Notes: a model not told the origin generated them from the sequence alone. Positions 18,558-27,484 are shown, counted from the first letter of the stretch. The stretch: DNA of 51,104 nt from Bacteroidota bacterium (GCA_003164895.1 PLUL01000045.1:1-51104); one strand, 5' to 3'. Made by a program: numbers and translations.

Positions 18558-19385
18558 TTAGTTTGTTTGTTTTAGTTTTTTTATGTAGTTATCAATGTTT
18601 CTTACAATTAATGTGTCTTTTACCTTTGCTTTGTAGTTTTCATAATTTTCGATTGCTTCTTTCTTTTTTCCCATCGAAAGGTAAGTATCTCCAAGATAAA
18701 CATACATATCAACGTGGGTGGAATCTATTCTCAGAATCCGCTGAAAGCGCGCAATCGCTTTGTCATATTGTTGCGAAGTTACGGAAAATAATCCTAACTG
18801 AAGGTTTGCCTCTGTGTTGGTCGAATCTTTTTGAAGAACTTCTCTCAAAAGTGTAATTCCGGTCATCGGTTGATTTCCGAGCAACGAGGCACTTTCAACA
18901 TAACAAGTTCCAAGTTTTACTTTTGCAGAAAGATTATCGGGATTCATTGCCAGCACTTTTCCAAAATCTTTGATTGCACTCTTGTACAGATTTGCCTTAT
19001 TAGCATCGTTAGAAAATTTACCTGCCTTCATAAAAGCATCCGCAGCAGTCAGCCATGCCTTCTCGGTGTTATCCATCTCGGCAGCCGATTGACCATAAAC
19101 CGCATACATGTATGGATTTTTGTAACTGAGCCAAACATTTTTTAGTGAATCGTAAAGAATAACTTTTTTATTTCCCGCTTCTTCATTGCTTGCCTGATTT
19201 TGTAATTTATCCACCACACTTCTTTGTTCGGCAGAAAGATTTTTCTTTGCTTCAGCAATTAAAGAACTGTAATCCGAATTTTCGCTTACCTCCTGTTTTT
19301 TTTCAGAAGGAAGTTTTGGTGCAAAATAAATAAGCACAGCTAAAACAACCGCAAGAAGAATGATAAGTTTTTGTCTGGATGTCAT
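18558..19385 (-). CDS. Membrane-anchored TPR protein
   Basis: 275 residues. An uncleaved N-terminal helix (LIILLAVVLAVLIYFAPKL, residues ~7-25) anchors the protein. The body has at least four TPR-like helical pairs; the clearest are NLSAKVKLGTCYVESASLLG, TEANLQLGLFSVTSQQYDKA and VDMYVYLGDTYLSMGKKKEA. Function is unknown. Bacteroidota commonly have such a TPR gene beside HU and rng. It lies 15 bases after the HU gene in the same direction and is probably co-transcribed. Confidence 0.8.
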   Translation of the reverse strand: MTSRQKLIILLAVVLAVLIYFAPKLPSEKKQEVSENSDYSSLIAEAKKNLSAEQRSVVDKLQNQASNEEAGNKKVILYDSLKNVWLSYKNPYMYAVYGQSAAEMDNTEKAWLTAADAFMKAGKFSNDANKANLYKSAIKDFGKVLAMNPDNLSAKVKLGTCYVESASLLGNQPMTGITLLREVLQKDSTNTEANLQLGLFSVTSQQYDKAIARFQRILRIDSTHVDMYVYLGDTYLSMGKKKEAIENYENYKAKVKDTLIVRNIDNYIKKLKQTN

Positions 19386-19400
19386 TAAGTGAAAGGGAGG

Positions 19401-19694
19401 TTATTCAGTAACCGGAACGCTTTTTTTCAATTTGTTCCCGAAAGATTTGGCGGGTTTGAATGCAGGAATGTTATGTGCCGGTATCATAATGGTGGTGTTG
19501 CGCGAAATTATTCTGCCTGGTTTTTTAGCTCGTCTTTTAATATATAGTGTGCCAAATCCACGCAAATAAACATTTTTCCCTTCGCACATAGCGTTTTTTA
19601 CAACACTCATAAACGCTTCCACAATAGCCATTGTTTCTTTTTTCTCCACTCCGGTTTTTTCAGAAATTTTGGCGACTATATCTGCTTTGGTCAT
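19401..19694 (-). CDS. HU/IHF-family DNA-binding protein
   Basis: A 97-residue histone-like protein. The start ATG 19694 gives the standard N-terminus MTKADIVAKISEKTGVEKKE; an upstream in-frame extension (from 19727) does not fit the family. The dimerisation helices are followed by VYLRGFGTLYIKRRAKKPGR (the GFG turn into the DNA-binding arm) and RNTTIMIPAHNIPAFKPAKS, where Pro tips the arm. It should bind and bend DNA nonspecifically. The minus-strand TATATTTG at 19717-19724 provides a -7 box. Confidence 0.93.
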   Translation of the reverse strand: MTKADIVAKISEKTGVEKKETMAIVEAFMSVVKNAMCEGKNVYLRGFGTLYIKRRAKKPGRIISRNTTIMIPAHNIPAFKPAKSFGNKLKKSVPVTE

Positions 19695-19716
19695 AAAAAT
19701 ATTTTTGTTGTTGAAG

Positions 19717-19724
19717 CAAATATA
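19717..19724 (-). promoter_or_regulatory. HU -7 promoter element TATATTTG
   Basis: A perfect TAnnTTTG match on the minus strand, 23 bases before the HU ATG at 19694. This supports the shorter HU start, because the longer ORF would begin upstream of the promoter. Confidence 0.5.
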
Positions 19725-19746
19725 CAAATTATTCTGTAAAGTATTC

Positions 19747-19754
19747 TATTTTTG
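19747..19754 (+). promoter_or_regulatory. mutY -7 promoter element TATTTTTG
   Basis: A perfect TAnnTTTG match 32 bases before the mutY ATG, divergent from the HU promoter. Confidence 0.45.
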
Positions 19755-19786
19755 ATACTTAGAATATTATTGATTTCGTATTTCCA

Positions 19787-20818
19787 ATGAATTTTTCAAA
19801 AACAATCATACGTTGGTACAATAAAAACAAGCGCGATTTGCCTTGGCGTCATACAAAAGACCCTTATAAAATCTGGCTTTCGGAAATAATTTTGCAACAA
19901 ACTCGCGTTCAACAAGGTCTTCCTTATTATGAAACGTTTGTAAAAAAGTTTCCGACTGTTCACCATCTCGCCAAGGCAAATGAAGATGTGGTGATGAAAA
20001 CCTGGCAGGGATTGGGTTACTATTCCCGCGCGCGAAATTTGCATTATTCCGCAAAATTCATCAGCAAAAATCTGAAAGGAAAATTTCCGAATAACTTTGA
20101 GGAAATAAAAAAATTAAAAGGAATTGGAGATTACACTGCCGGAGCAATTGCTTCCTTTGCTTTTAACAAACCTTATCCTGTGGTGGATGGTAATGTATTT
20201 CGGGTTCTCTCCAGATATTTCGGAATAAAAACGCCTATTGATTCTGCAAAAGGAAAGAATGAGTTTGTTGAAAAAGCTACGTTGCTTCTCGATAAAAAAA
20301 ATCCGGGCACATTCAATCAGGCAATTATGGAATTCGGAGCCATGAAATGTGTGCCTCAAAATCCTGATTGTGGAAAATGTCCGTTAAAAAATGGCTGTGA
20401 GGCATTGGCAAATGATACTGTTTCGGCTCTTCCTTTCAAATCAAAAAAAAATAAAATCAGAACAAGATATTTTAACTACTTAATCATCAGACGAATCGGA
20501 AAAATCCTGATACGCAAGAGAACCGAAAATGACATTTGGAAAAATCTACATGACTTTCCTATGATTGAAACGAAAAAAAATGTTTCATATTCTCAGATAA
20601 AAAAAATGATGGGAATTAATCCTAAATATATAATCCTAAATCCTAAATCCTTCAAACATATTCTCAGTCATCAAATCATTTTTGCAAAATTCTGGGAAAC
20701 CAATAATATAAATTATAAAACAACCAAAAATATGGTATATCTATCTAAAAATCAATTACATAAATTTGCATTTCCGCGTCTTATTGAAAGGTTTTTCGAT
20801 GAAAAAACCATCTTCTAA
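19787..20818 (+). CDS. mutY: A/G-specific adenine DNA glycosylase
   Basis: Removes adenine mispaired with 8-oxoguanine. 343 residues. The catalytic Glu lies in LSEIILQQTRVQQ (residues ~27-39). The helix-hairpin-helix and catalytic Asp are in LKGIGDYTAGAIASFAF and YPVVDGNVFRVLSR. The [4Fe-4S] loop has the spacing Cx6Cx2Cx5C (CVPQNPDCGKCPLKNGC). The C-terminal NUDIX-like 8-oxoG recognition domain follows but is compact. Within it, bases 20621-20648 are tandem 7-mers (CCTAAAT) coding for NPKYIILNPK, an apparent repeat insertion. It heads the mutY-ssb-gldE-gldD row. Confidence 0.95.
   Translation: MNFSKTIIRWYNKNKRDLPWRHTKDPYKIWLSEIILQQTRVQQGLPYYETFVKKFPTVHHLAKANEDVVMKTWQGLGYYSRARNLHYSAKFISKNLKGKFPNNFEEIKKLKGIGDYTAGAIASFAFNKPYPVVDGNVFRVLSRYFGIKTPIDSAKGKNEFVEKATLLLDKKNPGTFNQAIMEFGAMKCVPQNPDCGKCPLKNGCEALANDTVSALPFKSKKNKIRTRYFNYLIIRRIGKILIRKRTENDIWKNLHDFPMIETKKNVSYSQIKKMMGINPKYIILNPKSFKHILSHQIIFAKFWETNNINYKTTKNMVYLSKNQLHKFAFPRLIERFFDEKTIF
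20621..20648 (+). repeat. Heptanucleotide repeat inside mutY
   Basis: Four 7-mers in register: CCTAAAT, ATATAAT, CCTAAAT, CCTAAAT. They encode part of NPKYIILNPKS in the C-terminal domain. The 28-base tract keeps the frame only because flanking sequence compensates. Confidence 0.6.
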
Positions 20819-20821
20819 AAT

Positions 20822-20851
20822 TTTGAAATGACCTTTATATTGCTACCTTTG
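20822..20851 (+). promoter_or_regulatory. ssb promoter
   Basis: TTTG (20822-20825) and TACCTTTG (20844-20851) are 18 bases apart, a textbook Bacteroidota primary promoter, in the 74-base gap between mutY and ssb. The leader would be about 35 bases. Confidence 0.75.
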
Positions 20852-20892
20852 TCAGTCAAAAAAAATCTTAGTTAAATTAAAATACAAAAACT

Positions 20893-21309
20893 ATGGGAGG
20901 CGTAAACAAAGTAATTCTCTTGGGACATGTGGGAAAAGACCCAGACATCAGGCATCTTGAAGGCGGAGTAACCGTTGCAAGTTTTTCCTTAGCTACAAAT
21001 GAATCATTCAGAGACAAGAATTCTGGTGAAAAGAGAGAACAAACCGAATGGCACAACATCGTGATGTGGCGCGGACTTGCCGAAAGCGTGGAAAAATCTG
21101 AACTTAAAAAAGGCGACCGCGTTTATATTGAAGGAAAAATTCGTACGCGTCAATGGCAGGATAAGGAGGGAAACAAACGCCTCACCGTTGAAATTGTTGC
21201 CGATACTTTTACAATCATAAACAGAAAAAGAGACCGCGTTGGTGAAGAGGGTGCGCCCACTGAAGCTCCCGCTGCTACTGAAAGTGCCGGCACTGACCTT
21301 CCTTTCTAA
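20893..21309 (+). CDS. ssb: Single-stranded DNA-binding protein
   Basis: A 138-residue SSB that protects ssDNA and recruits repair proteins. The OB-fold begins NKVILLGHVGKDPDIRHLEG and includes FSLATNESF, EWHNIVMWRGLAE, and GDRVYIEGKIRTRQWQDKEG. The tail is Ala/Glu/Thr-rich and ends TDLPF, which replaces the usual DDxPF partner-binding tip with only one acidic residue. It lies between mutY and gldE, as in other Bacteroidota. A strong hairpin terminator follows. Confidence 0.95.
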   Translation: MGGVNKVILLGHVGKDPDIRHLEGGVTVASFSLATNESFRDKNSGEKREQTEWHNIVMWRGLAESVEKSELKKGDRVYIEGKIRTRQWQDKEGNKRLTVEIVADTFTIINRKRDRVGEEGAPTEAPAATESAGTDLPF

Positions 21310-21336
21310 TGCATAGATTCCGCCGATATTAAAAGG

Positions 21337-21374
21337 AGATTACACTGATTATTTTATCGGTGTAATCTTTTTAT
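21337..21374 (+). terminator. Hairpin terminator after ssb, built from the GATTACAC element
   Basis: AGATTACACTGAT (21337-21349) pairs with ATCGGTGTAATCT (21356-21368) over 13 positions with one G-U pair and a 6-base loop, followed by TTTTTATTT. A further right arm ATCGGTGTAATC repeats at 21383-21394. The same 12-mer forms hairpins at 30036-30075 and, degenerate, at 18528 and 37471. Confidence 0.75.
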
Positions 21375-21404
21375 TTAAAAAAATCGGTGTAATCATATTT
21401 TAAA

Positions 21405-22661
21405 ATGAGTTTACTTTTTGCTCTAATATCCATTGCTTTACTTCTTTGTCTATCCGCTTTAATATCGGCATCGGAAGTTGCATTTTTTTCTCTTTCACCA
21501 AAAAGTCGTGAAGAGCTGGGCAAATCGTCTTCCTCTCTGGATAAAATTGTTCTGCGGATTTATGACAAGCCGAAATTTTTACTGGCAACCATTCTTATTG
21601 CGAGCAATCTCATTAACATCGGTATTGTTCTTATTTCAGAAATTATTGCTAAAGACGAACTTGATTTTGTATCAAATCCCATTGAAGCATTTTTGATACA
21701 AGTAGTCGCTGTAACATTTTTGATTCTTCTTTTTGCAGAGGTGATTCCAAAAGTTTTCGCCAACCAGCATTCTCTCAGCGTTGCTCGCTTCATGTCTTAT
21801 CCGATTTCATTTCTGGAAAAATTGCTTTATCCGTTAAGTTTTCTTCTTATCACTTCCACGTCGTTCATAGATAAAAAAGTGAAAAAGAAAACCCAGCATA
21901 TTTCGGTGGAAGACCTTTCGCACGCGCTTGAGCTCACAATTTCTTCCGACACTCCGGATTCTGAAAAAAAAATTCTGAAAGGAATCGTGAAATTCGGGCA
22001 AGTGAATGTGAAACAAATTATGACTTCGAGAATGGATATCACCGCGTTTGAATATAATTCTCCTTTCAGAAAACTGCGGGAAGATATTCTTGCTTCGGGA
22101 TATTCGCGCATTCCGATTTTTAAGGAAACAATTGATAAAATTTCCGGAATTCTCTATGCAAAAGATTTATTGCTTTATCTTGACAACCTGGATGATTTCA
22201 AATGGCAATCGCTTATTCGTGAACCATTTTTTATTCCTGAAAACAAAAAAAATGACGACCTGTTGAAAGAATTCCAACAGAAAAAAACTCACATGGCGGT
22301 GGTGGTGGATGAATTCGGCGGTACATCCGGCATTGTTACATTGGAAGATGTGATTGAAGAAATTGTTGGCGAAATAAACGATGAGTTTGATGACGATGAT
22401 TTGGTTTATTCAAAATTAGATGAACACAATTATGTATTTGAAGGAAAAATTTCCCTTATCGACCTTTCCAGAAAACTTGGCATTGAAAGCGATATTTTTG
22501 AAATTTCAAGTGGAAAAGAAACCGATACGCTTGCCGGATTTCTGATTGAACAAACCGGAAATATTCCTAAAAAAGGAGAATCCGTAAGGTTTAAAGATTA
22601 TATCTTCACCGTTGAATCGGCAGATAATCGGAAAATTAAACGGGTGAAAGTTACTATATGA
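21405..22661 (+). CDS. gldE: Gliding motility-associated CNNM/CBS transporter-like protein GldE
   Basis: 418 residues of the CNNM/HlyC-CorC family. An N-terminal DUF21 domain has three to four membrane helices (LLFALISIALLLCLSALISA; LLATILIASNLINIGIVLI; FLIQVVAVTFLILLFAEVIP). A CBS pair follows (VKQIMTSRMDITAFE; RIPIFKETIDKISGILYAKDLLL; MAVVVDEFGGTSGIVTLEDV), then a CorC/HlyC C-terminal domain. The adjacent gldD, overlapping by ATGA, identifies it as GldE, which assists GldD in gliding/T9SS. The family can move Mg2+; its transport activity in gliding is not established. Confidence 0.92.
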   Translation: MSLLFALISIALLLCLSALISASEVAFFSLSPKSREELGKSSSSLDKIVLRIYDKPKFLLATILIASNLINIGIVLISEIIAKDELDFVSNPIEAFLIQVVAVTFLILLFAEVIPKVFANQHSLSVARFMSYPISFLEKLLYPLSFLLITSTSFIDKKVKKKTQHISVEDLSHALELTISSDTPDSEKKILKGIVKFGQVNVKQIMTSRMDITAFEYNSPFRKLREDILASGYSRIPIFKETIDKISGILYAKDLLLYLDNLDDFKWQSLIREPFFIPENKKNDDLLKEFQQKKTHMAVVVDEFGGTSGIVTLEDVIEEIVGEINDEFDDDDLVYSKLDEHNYVFEGKISLIDLSRKLGIESDIFEISSGKETDTLAGFLIEQTGNIPKKGESVRFKDYIFTVESADNRKIKRVKVTI

Positions 22662-23296
22662 AATTTTCTTGTAACAAACTTTACTTACTACTTGCTACTT
22701 GTTACTTGCTACTTGCTTCATGTGGTTCCGATAAAGACGACATTGCTACTCCAAAACCCTTTGCCTATTTCAGAATAGATTTTCCCGAAAAAAAATATTC
22801 CGTATTTCAGGATGACTGTCCGTTTGAATTTGAATATCCGTCCGATTACGCTCGCGTTCTTCCCGACATTGAAAAGAATGCTGACCCTTGCTGGAAAAAT
22901 ATTATTTATCCGCGCTTTGGCGCTGAATTAAATCTCAGCTATAAAACAATTAGCAACAATAACCTGAATACATATCTTGATGATTCATGGGCGCTTGCCA
23001 CACGGCATCAGGTAAAAGCAAGCGGAATGCCCGAAACTCCCATCATACGCGACAGCGCAAAAGTTTACGGATTATTATTTGAAATCGAAGGCGACGCGGC
23101 TTCATCACTCCAATTCTATGTAACCGATAGTACACATCATTTTCTTCGCGGAGCACTTTATTTTTACGCTCACCCCAATTATGATTCTCTCGCACCGGTA
23201 ATCGCTTTTTTGAAAAAAGATGTAGAAAGAATGATTACTACATTAAAATGGAAGAAAGCAGATGGCAAAGGGCAGATGGCAAAATTCAACCATTAG
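22658..23296 (+). CDS. gldD: Gliding motility lipoprotein GldD
   Basis: A 212-residue lipoprotein required for gliding and T9SS function in Flavobacterium johnsoniae. The signal peptide ends in the lipobox LLASC (residues ~18-22). The mature part begins with a PFAYFRIDFPEKKY segment typical of GldD and has the conserved CPFEFEYPSDY, PCWKNIIYPRF and DDSWALATRHQVKA blocks. Both ends are unusual. The signal hydrophobic core is encoded by five tandem 7-mers (22681-22715). The last residues (KADGKGQMAKFNH) are encoded by four more (23258-23285) and go past the normal end of the domain (TTLKWKK). Confidence 0.92.
   Translation: MKFSCNKLYLLLATCYLLLASCGSDKDDIATPKPFAYFRIDFPEKKYSVFQDDCPFEFEYPSDYARVLPDIEKNADPCWKNIIYPRFGAELNLSYKTISNNNLNTYLDDSWALATRHQVKASGMPETPIIRDSAKVYGLLFEIEGDAASSLQFYVTDSTHHFLRGALYFYAHPNYDSLAPVIAFLKKDVERMITTLKWKKADGKGQMAKFNH
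22681..22715 (+). repeat. Tandem heptanucleotide array encoding the GldD signal core
   Basis: Five consecutive 7-mers (TTACTTA, CTACTTG, CTACTTG, TTACTTG, CTACTTG). Because three units equal 21 bases, the peptide repeats every seven residues: YLLLATC then YLLLASC, the last Cys being the lipidated one. Confidence 0.85.
23258..23285 (+). repeat. Heptanucleotide repeat at the GldD C-terminal end
   Basis: GCAGATG, GCAAAGG, GCAGATG, GCAAAAT: a 14-base direct repeat of two 7-mers, in frame at the end of gldD, 8 bases before the stop codon. Confidence 0.65.
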
Positions 23297-23312
23297 CAAT
23301 CTGCAATTTTTA

Positions 23313-23342
23313 TTTCGCCCTGTCCCATTTTCTTTATATTTG
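23313..23342 (+). promoter_or_regulatory. secDF promoter
   Basis: TATATTTG (23335-23342) is a perfect -7 match. A near -33 box TTTCG (23313-23317) lies 17 bases upstream. The leader would be about 70 bases. Confidence 0.55.
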
Positions 23343-23421
23343 CAACCCTATTTTATAAATTTTATTTCCTAAGGAACAATCGACTTTATATTCAACATTT
23401 TAGACTTAAAACTGTATCACT

Positions 23422-26400
23422 ATGCAAAATAAAGGAGCCATTCGGATATTCGCAATTCTTCTCGGACTTGCCTGTTTGTTTTATCTTTCTTTTTCCTGGA
23501 TAACCAGAAGAATTGAAAGTCAAGCACGCGCAAGCGCAGAACAAACTGTAAGCAAATCGGACATTGCTTCACTTGCAAAAAAACATTCCAACGGAAATGC
23601 TGATTTAGAAAAAGCATTTATTGATTCTGCCCGTGCAAAGGCAGAATACGTTTATTTGGATTCTGTAAGAAAATTAAAAGTTGATTTTCCTCTTTACAGC
23701 TATGTTTTTACCTATGAAGATTGCAAAGAGCACGAAATAAATCTTGGTCTTGACTTAAAAGGTGGAATGAACGTTACATTGGAAGTTTCTGTGCCGGACA
23801 TCATTCGCAATATGTCGGCTAAACCCGATGATAAAAAATTAAACCTCGCTCTTGGAAGAGCTCGCGTTCGCGAACACAAGGAGAAAAAACATTTTGCAGA
23901 TATTTTTGCTGAAGAACTTCATGCAGTTGACCCAGGTGCAACGTTGGCAAGTTATTTCCGCACGATTGAAATGAAAGGAAAAATTGATTTCAACACGCCT
24001 GATGATGCAATTATTAAACTCATCAAAGACCGTGTGGACGAAGCCATTGCCACTTCCGAAAAAACTTTACGCACACGTATTGACAAATTTGGCGTTACCC
24101 AACCAAACATTCAGAAATTGGAATCATCGGGCAGAATTTTAATTGAACTTCCCGGTGTTGATGATAAAGAGCGCGTTCGTAAACTTTTGCAGGGTACCGC
24201 CAATCTTGAATTCTGGGAAACATATGACAACGAAGACGCTATCGGAAAACTTATGGAAGCCGATAAGCGCCTCGCAGAAATTCTTGCTATTCACGAAGAA
24301 AAAGATACCGCTGCGGTGGTTGCTGATACTACAAATAAAACAGTTGTTTCAAAAACCACTATAAAAAACGACACAGCTAAAAAAGATGCTTCCGTTCTTT
24401 CAAAACTTGGATTGGATAAAAAAGACACAACCAAAAAAGCAATCACACAAAAAGCAAAACAAGATACCTCTGCTCAGGCAAAATGGAAACGTGAGCATCC
24501 GCTTTTTTTCCTGCTTAACCCAGCCGTTGACCAAAAAGGAAAAGCGATTCAGGGTCCTGTTGTAGGAAGGGCACTTATCAAAGATACCGCGCGGGTGATG
24601 GCTTATCTTAATAACGAGAAAGTTAAGCGCGTTCTGCCTGACAATATAAAATTTGCATGGACATATAAACCCATGAAAGGCGCAGAATCCGTTACGCAAC
24701 TTATCGCGCTGAAAGTTACACGCAGAGATAAAAAAGCCGCACTTTATGGCGACATCATGACGGATGCGCGAAAAGAGTACGAACAAAGAGGTGGCGGTCG
24801 TCCGCATATTTCAATGACGATGACCGATGAGGCAGGACAAACTTGGGCTGCACTCACCGGAGATAATATTGGAAAATGTATTGCAATTGTTTTGGACGAC
24901 TATGTTTATTCTTATCCTACCGTACAAGGAAAAATTACGGGAGGAACATCACAAATAACCGGTGATTTTACCAGCAAAGAAGTGGATGACATGGTTACTA
25001 TTTTGAAAGCAGGAAAAATGCCTGCACCGGCTAGAATCGTTGAAGAAACCGTGGTGGGTCCAACACTTGGAGCTGAATCAATCAATTCGGGTTTCAAATC
25101 TTTTGTCATCGCATTAATTCTTGTGTTTGTGTTTATGATTTTCTATTACAGCAAAGCAGGAATCATCGCGGACATTGTCCTTTTGCTAAATACATTTTTT
25201 ATCATCGGTGTTCTTGCATCACTGGGCGCAGTGCTTACGCTTCCAGGTATCGCAGGATTAGTTCTCGTTATTGGAATTTCGGTTGATGCGAACGTTCTTA
25301 CCTTCGAACGTATCCGAGAAGAATTGCGTGCCGGAAAAGGACTACAACTTGCCGTTGCCGATGGTTATAAACATGCTCTCTCTTCCATTCTCGACTCGAA
25401 CATTACAACCATTTTACTTGGTATTATTTTATATGCGTATGGTTCGGGTCCAGTTCAGGGATTTGCAACAACACTTATTATCGGAATTCTTTGTTCGCTT
25501 TTCTGCGCAATATTTATTTCGCGTCTTGTGTTTGAAGCGCTGCTTGCAAGAAAAATGGATGTTAGTTTTTCCATTCCGCTCACTCAAAACTCCTTCAAGA
25601 ATGCAAACTTTGACTTCGTAAAAAGAAGAAAATTCTATTATGTTTTCTCCAGCGCAATTATTCTGACAGGTGTGATTTTCTTTTTGAAACACGGTGGCTT
25701 TACCATGGGCGTTGATTTCAAAGGAGGAAGAAGTTATTATGTGCGTTTTGAAAATCCTGTTAAAGCCGAAGCAGTGGGCGATGCGCTGCGAAATGGTTTT
25801 GGCGGAATTCGTCCTGAAGTAAAAACTTTTGGAACTGAAAATAACGAAGTGAGAATTACTTCATCCTATATGATTGATGATACCAGCCGAACAGTTGACC
25901 AAACGGTGGAACAAAAACTAAATGCCGGACTTGCTTCGCTGAATAATAAATCTACTATCATTCAATCGCAAAAAGTTGGAGGAACGATTTCTCGCGACTT
26001 ACGCAACAATGCCGTATGGACGATTTTGTTCTCCTGCGCGCTGATGTTCCTTTATATTCTCATCCGATTTAAAGGATGGCAATACGGATTGGGCGCAACC
26101 GTTGCGCTCTTCCACGATGTGGCGGTGGTGCTTTCCTGCTACGCGATATTTGATGGCGTAGTTCCTTTCACACTGGAAATAAATCAGGATTTCATTGCTG
26201 CAATTCTTACTGTAATGGGTTACTCCATGACGGACACGGTTGTGGTGTTTGACAGAATTCGTGAATACCTGAATGATAAAGGAAAAGGCGCGCTTGTTCC
26301 GGGTGAAGAAAAAAATCGTATTATCAATTATGCGCTGAACACCACATTGAGCCGAACCATGATTACCTCGCTCATCACATTCTTTGTCCTGGTTGCAATA

Positions 26401-26538
26401 TTTTTATTTGGAGGCGAAGTAATTCGTTCGTTTGCGTTTGCACTTCTTATCGGAATCATCATCGGAACTTATTCTTCCATCTGCATTGCTACTCCTATCG
26501 TAATTGATTTTGACAGGAAGAAAAAAGAGATTGTATAA
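23422..26538 (+). CDS. secDF: Protein translocase SecDF (natural SecD-SecF fusion)
   Basis: A 1038-residue inner-membrane fusion that uses the proton gradient to complete Sec export; T9SS cargo also depends on Sec. The SecD half has an N-terminal helix, the first periplasmic domain with YEDCKEHEINLGLDLKGGMN, a Lys/Asp/Thr-rich insert (residues ~290-350), then a helix bundle starting SFVIALILVFVFMIFYYSKAG with SVDANVLTFERIREE. The SecF half starts near TMGVDFKGGRSYYVRF and carries the paired motif MTDTVVVFDRIRE. Both Asp residues of the proton pathway are present. The fusion is normal in Bacteroidota. Confidence 0.96.
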   Translation: MQNKGAIRIFAILLGLACLFYLSFSWITRRIESQARASAEQTVSKSDIASLAKKHSNGNADLEKAFIDSARAKAEYVYLDSVRKLKVDFPLYSYVFTYEDCKEHEINLGLDLKGGMNVTLEVSVPDIIRNMSAKPDDKKLNLALGRARVREHKEKKHFADIFAEELHAVDPGATLASYFRTIEMKGKIDFNTPDDAIIKLIKDRVDEAIATSEKTLRTRIDKFGVTQPNIQKLESSGRILIELPGVDDKERVRKLLQGTANLEFWETYDNEDAIGKLMEADKRLAEILAIHEEKDTAAVVADTTNKTVVSKTTIKNDTAKKDASVLSKLGLDKKDTTKKAITQKAKQDTSAQAKWKREHPLFFLLNPAVDQKGKAIQGPVVGRALIKDTARVMAYLNNEKVKRVLPDNIKFAWTYKPMKGAESVTQLIALKVTRRDKKAALYGDIMTDARKEYEQRGGGRPHISMTMTDEAGQTWAALTGDNIGKCIAIVLDDYVYSYPTVQGKITGGTSQITGDFTSKEVDDMVTILKAGKMPAPARIVEETVVGPTLGAESINSGFKSFVIALILVFVFMIFYYSKAGIIADIVLLLNTFFIIGVLASLGAVLTLPGIAGLVLVIGISVDANVLTFERIREELRAGKGLQLAVADGYKHALSSILDSNITTILLGIILYAYGSGPVQGFATTLIIGILCSLFCAIFISRLVFEALLARKMDVSFSIPLTQNSFKNANFDFVKRRKFYYVFSSAIILTGVIFFLKHGGFTMGVDFKGGRSYYVRFENPVKAEAVGDALRNGFGGIRPEVKTFGTENNEVRITSSYMIDDTSRTVDQTVEQKLNAGLASLNNKSTIIQSQKVGGTISRDLRNNAVWTILFSCALMFLYILIRFKGWQYGLGATVALFHDVAVVLSCYAIFDGVVPFTLEINQDFIAAILTVMGYSMTDTVVVFDRIREYLNDKGKGALVPGEEKNRIINYALNTTLSRTMITSLITFFVLVAIFLFGGEVIRSFAFALLIGIIIGTYSSICIATPIVIDFDRKKKEIV

Positions 26539-26561
26539 TTACACTTTCTATCAAAAAACAA

Positions 26562-26595
26562 AAAGGCGGGAAATTGTTTCTCGCCTTTATTTTTT
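26562..26595. terminator. Terminator between secDF and pyrH
   Basis: AAAGGCGGGAAA (26562-26573) pairs with TTTCTCGCCTTT (26577-26588) over 12 positions with one wobble and a 3-base loop, followed by ATTTTTT. The A-rich left flank lets it serve the convergent pyrH as well. Confidence 0.8.
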
Positions 26596-26623
26596 CTACA
26601 AGTAAGGTGTTGGTTTTAAAAAT

Positions 26624-27334
26624 CTAAAGCTTCACGAGCGTTCCTATTTTTTCGCCCATCACAACTTTTTTGAGGTTGCCGGATTTGTTCATATCGAACA
26701 CAATGATTGGAATATTATTTTCCTTGCAGAGGGTAAAAGCCGTGAGATCCATTACTTCTAATTTTCTTTTATAGACTTCATCAAACGAAATAGTATCAAA
26801 CTTAACGGCTTTTTTATCTTTTTCAGGATCGGCAGAATAAATTCCGTCCACGCGGGTCCCTTTTAAAATTACATCGGCTTGAATTTCTATAGCGCGAAGC
26901 GAAGCGGCAGTATCAGTAGTGAAATATGGATTTCCTGTCCCTCCGCCAAAGATTACAACTCTTCCTTTTTCCAAATGGCGAATTGCGCGCCTGCGAATAA
27001 ATGGTTCGGCTATTTCTTCCATCTTTATCGCCGAAAGAAGTCGGGTCTGAAGTCCTGCTTTTTCAAGCGCCATCTGCAGTGCCATGCTGTTGATTACGGT
27101 AGCAAGCATTCCCATATAATCGCCTTGCACGCGGTCAAAATCTTCTTGTGTGTTGGCTTGAATTCCTCTGAAAATATTTCCGCCGCCAATGACGATTGAA
27201 ACCTCCACCTTTTTTTCCGCAATTTGTTTTATTTCTGCGGCATATTGGTGGAGACGGCTATGGTCAATTCCAAATTGCTTATTTCCCATCAGGGATTCAC
27301 CGCTAAGTTTTAGGAGGATTCGTTTGTATTTCAC
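26624..27334 (-). CDS. pyrH: UMP kinase
   Basis: Phosphorylates UMP to UDP in pyrimidine synthesis. 236 residues from GTG 27334 ([16 protein letters not shown]). The amino-acid-kinase fold motifs are [34 protein letters not shown] and [16 protein letters not shown]. An in-frame TTG at 27355 would lengthen it, but that codon is inside a TACATTTG -7 box (27353-27360) and so cannot be in the transcript from that promoter; GTG is preferred. It converges on secDF and is divergent from siaB. Confidence 0.95.
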   Translation of the reverse strand: MKYKRILLKLSGESLMGNKQFGIDHSRLHQYAAEIKQIAEKKVEVSIVIGGGNIFRGIQANTQEDFDRVQGDYMGMLATVINSMALQMALEKAGLQTRLLSAIKMEEIAEPFIRRRAIRHLEKGRVVIFGGGTGNPYFTTDTAASLRAIEIQADVILKGTRVDGIYSADPEKDKKAVKFDTISFDEVYKRKLEVMDLTAFTLCKENNIPIIVFDMNKSGNLKKVVMGEKIGTLVKL

Positions 27335-27352
27335 AAGAAAGGTCTCTGCCCG

Positions 27353-27360
27353 CAAATGTA
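27353..27360 (-). promoter_or_regulatory. pyrH -7 promoter element TACATTTG
   Basis: A perfect TAnnTTTG match on the minus strand ending 18 bases before the GTG start. The leader would be only about 11 bases. Confidence 0.5.
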
Positions 27361-27395
27361 AGAGAATTTGTTGCTCATTCTTTACAAAATTATTT

Positions 27396-27427
27396 TTTAG
27401 ACAGCGAAAAGTTTTTTCTTATTTTTG
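27396..27427 (+). promoter_or_regulatory. siaB-siaC promoter
   Basis: TATTTTTG (27420-27427) is a perfect -7 box. TTTAG, a near -33 box, ends at 27400, 19 bases upstream. The leader to ATG 27485 would be about 50 bases. Confidence 0.55.
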
Positions 27428-27484
27428 CCTATAACTGTTGGCGTTTCGATTTTAAGTGATCGCCAAATTTTTCGGAAAACACCT

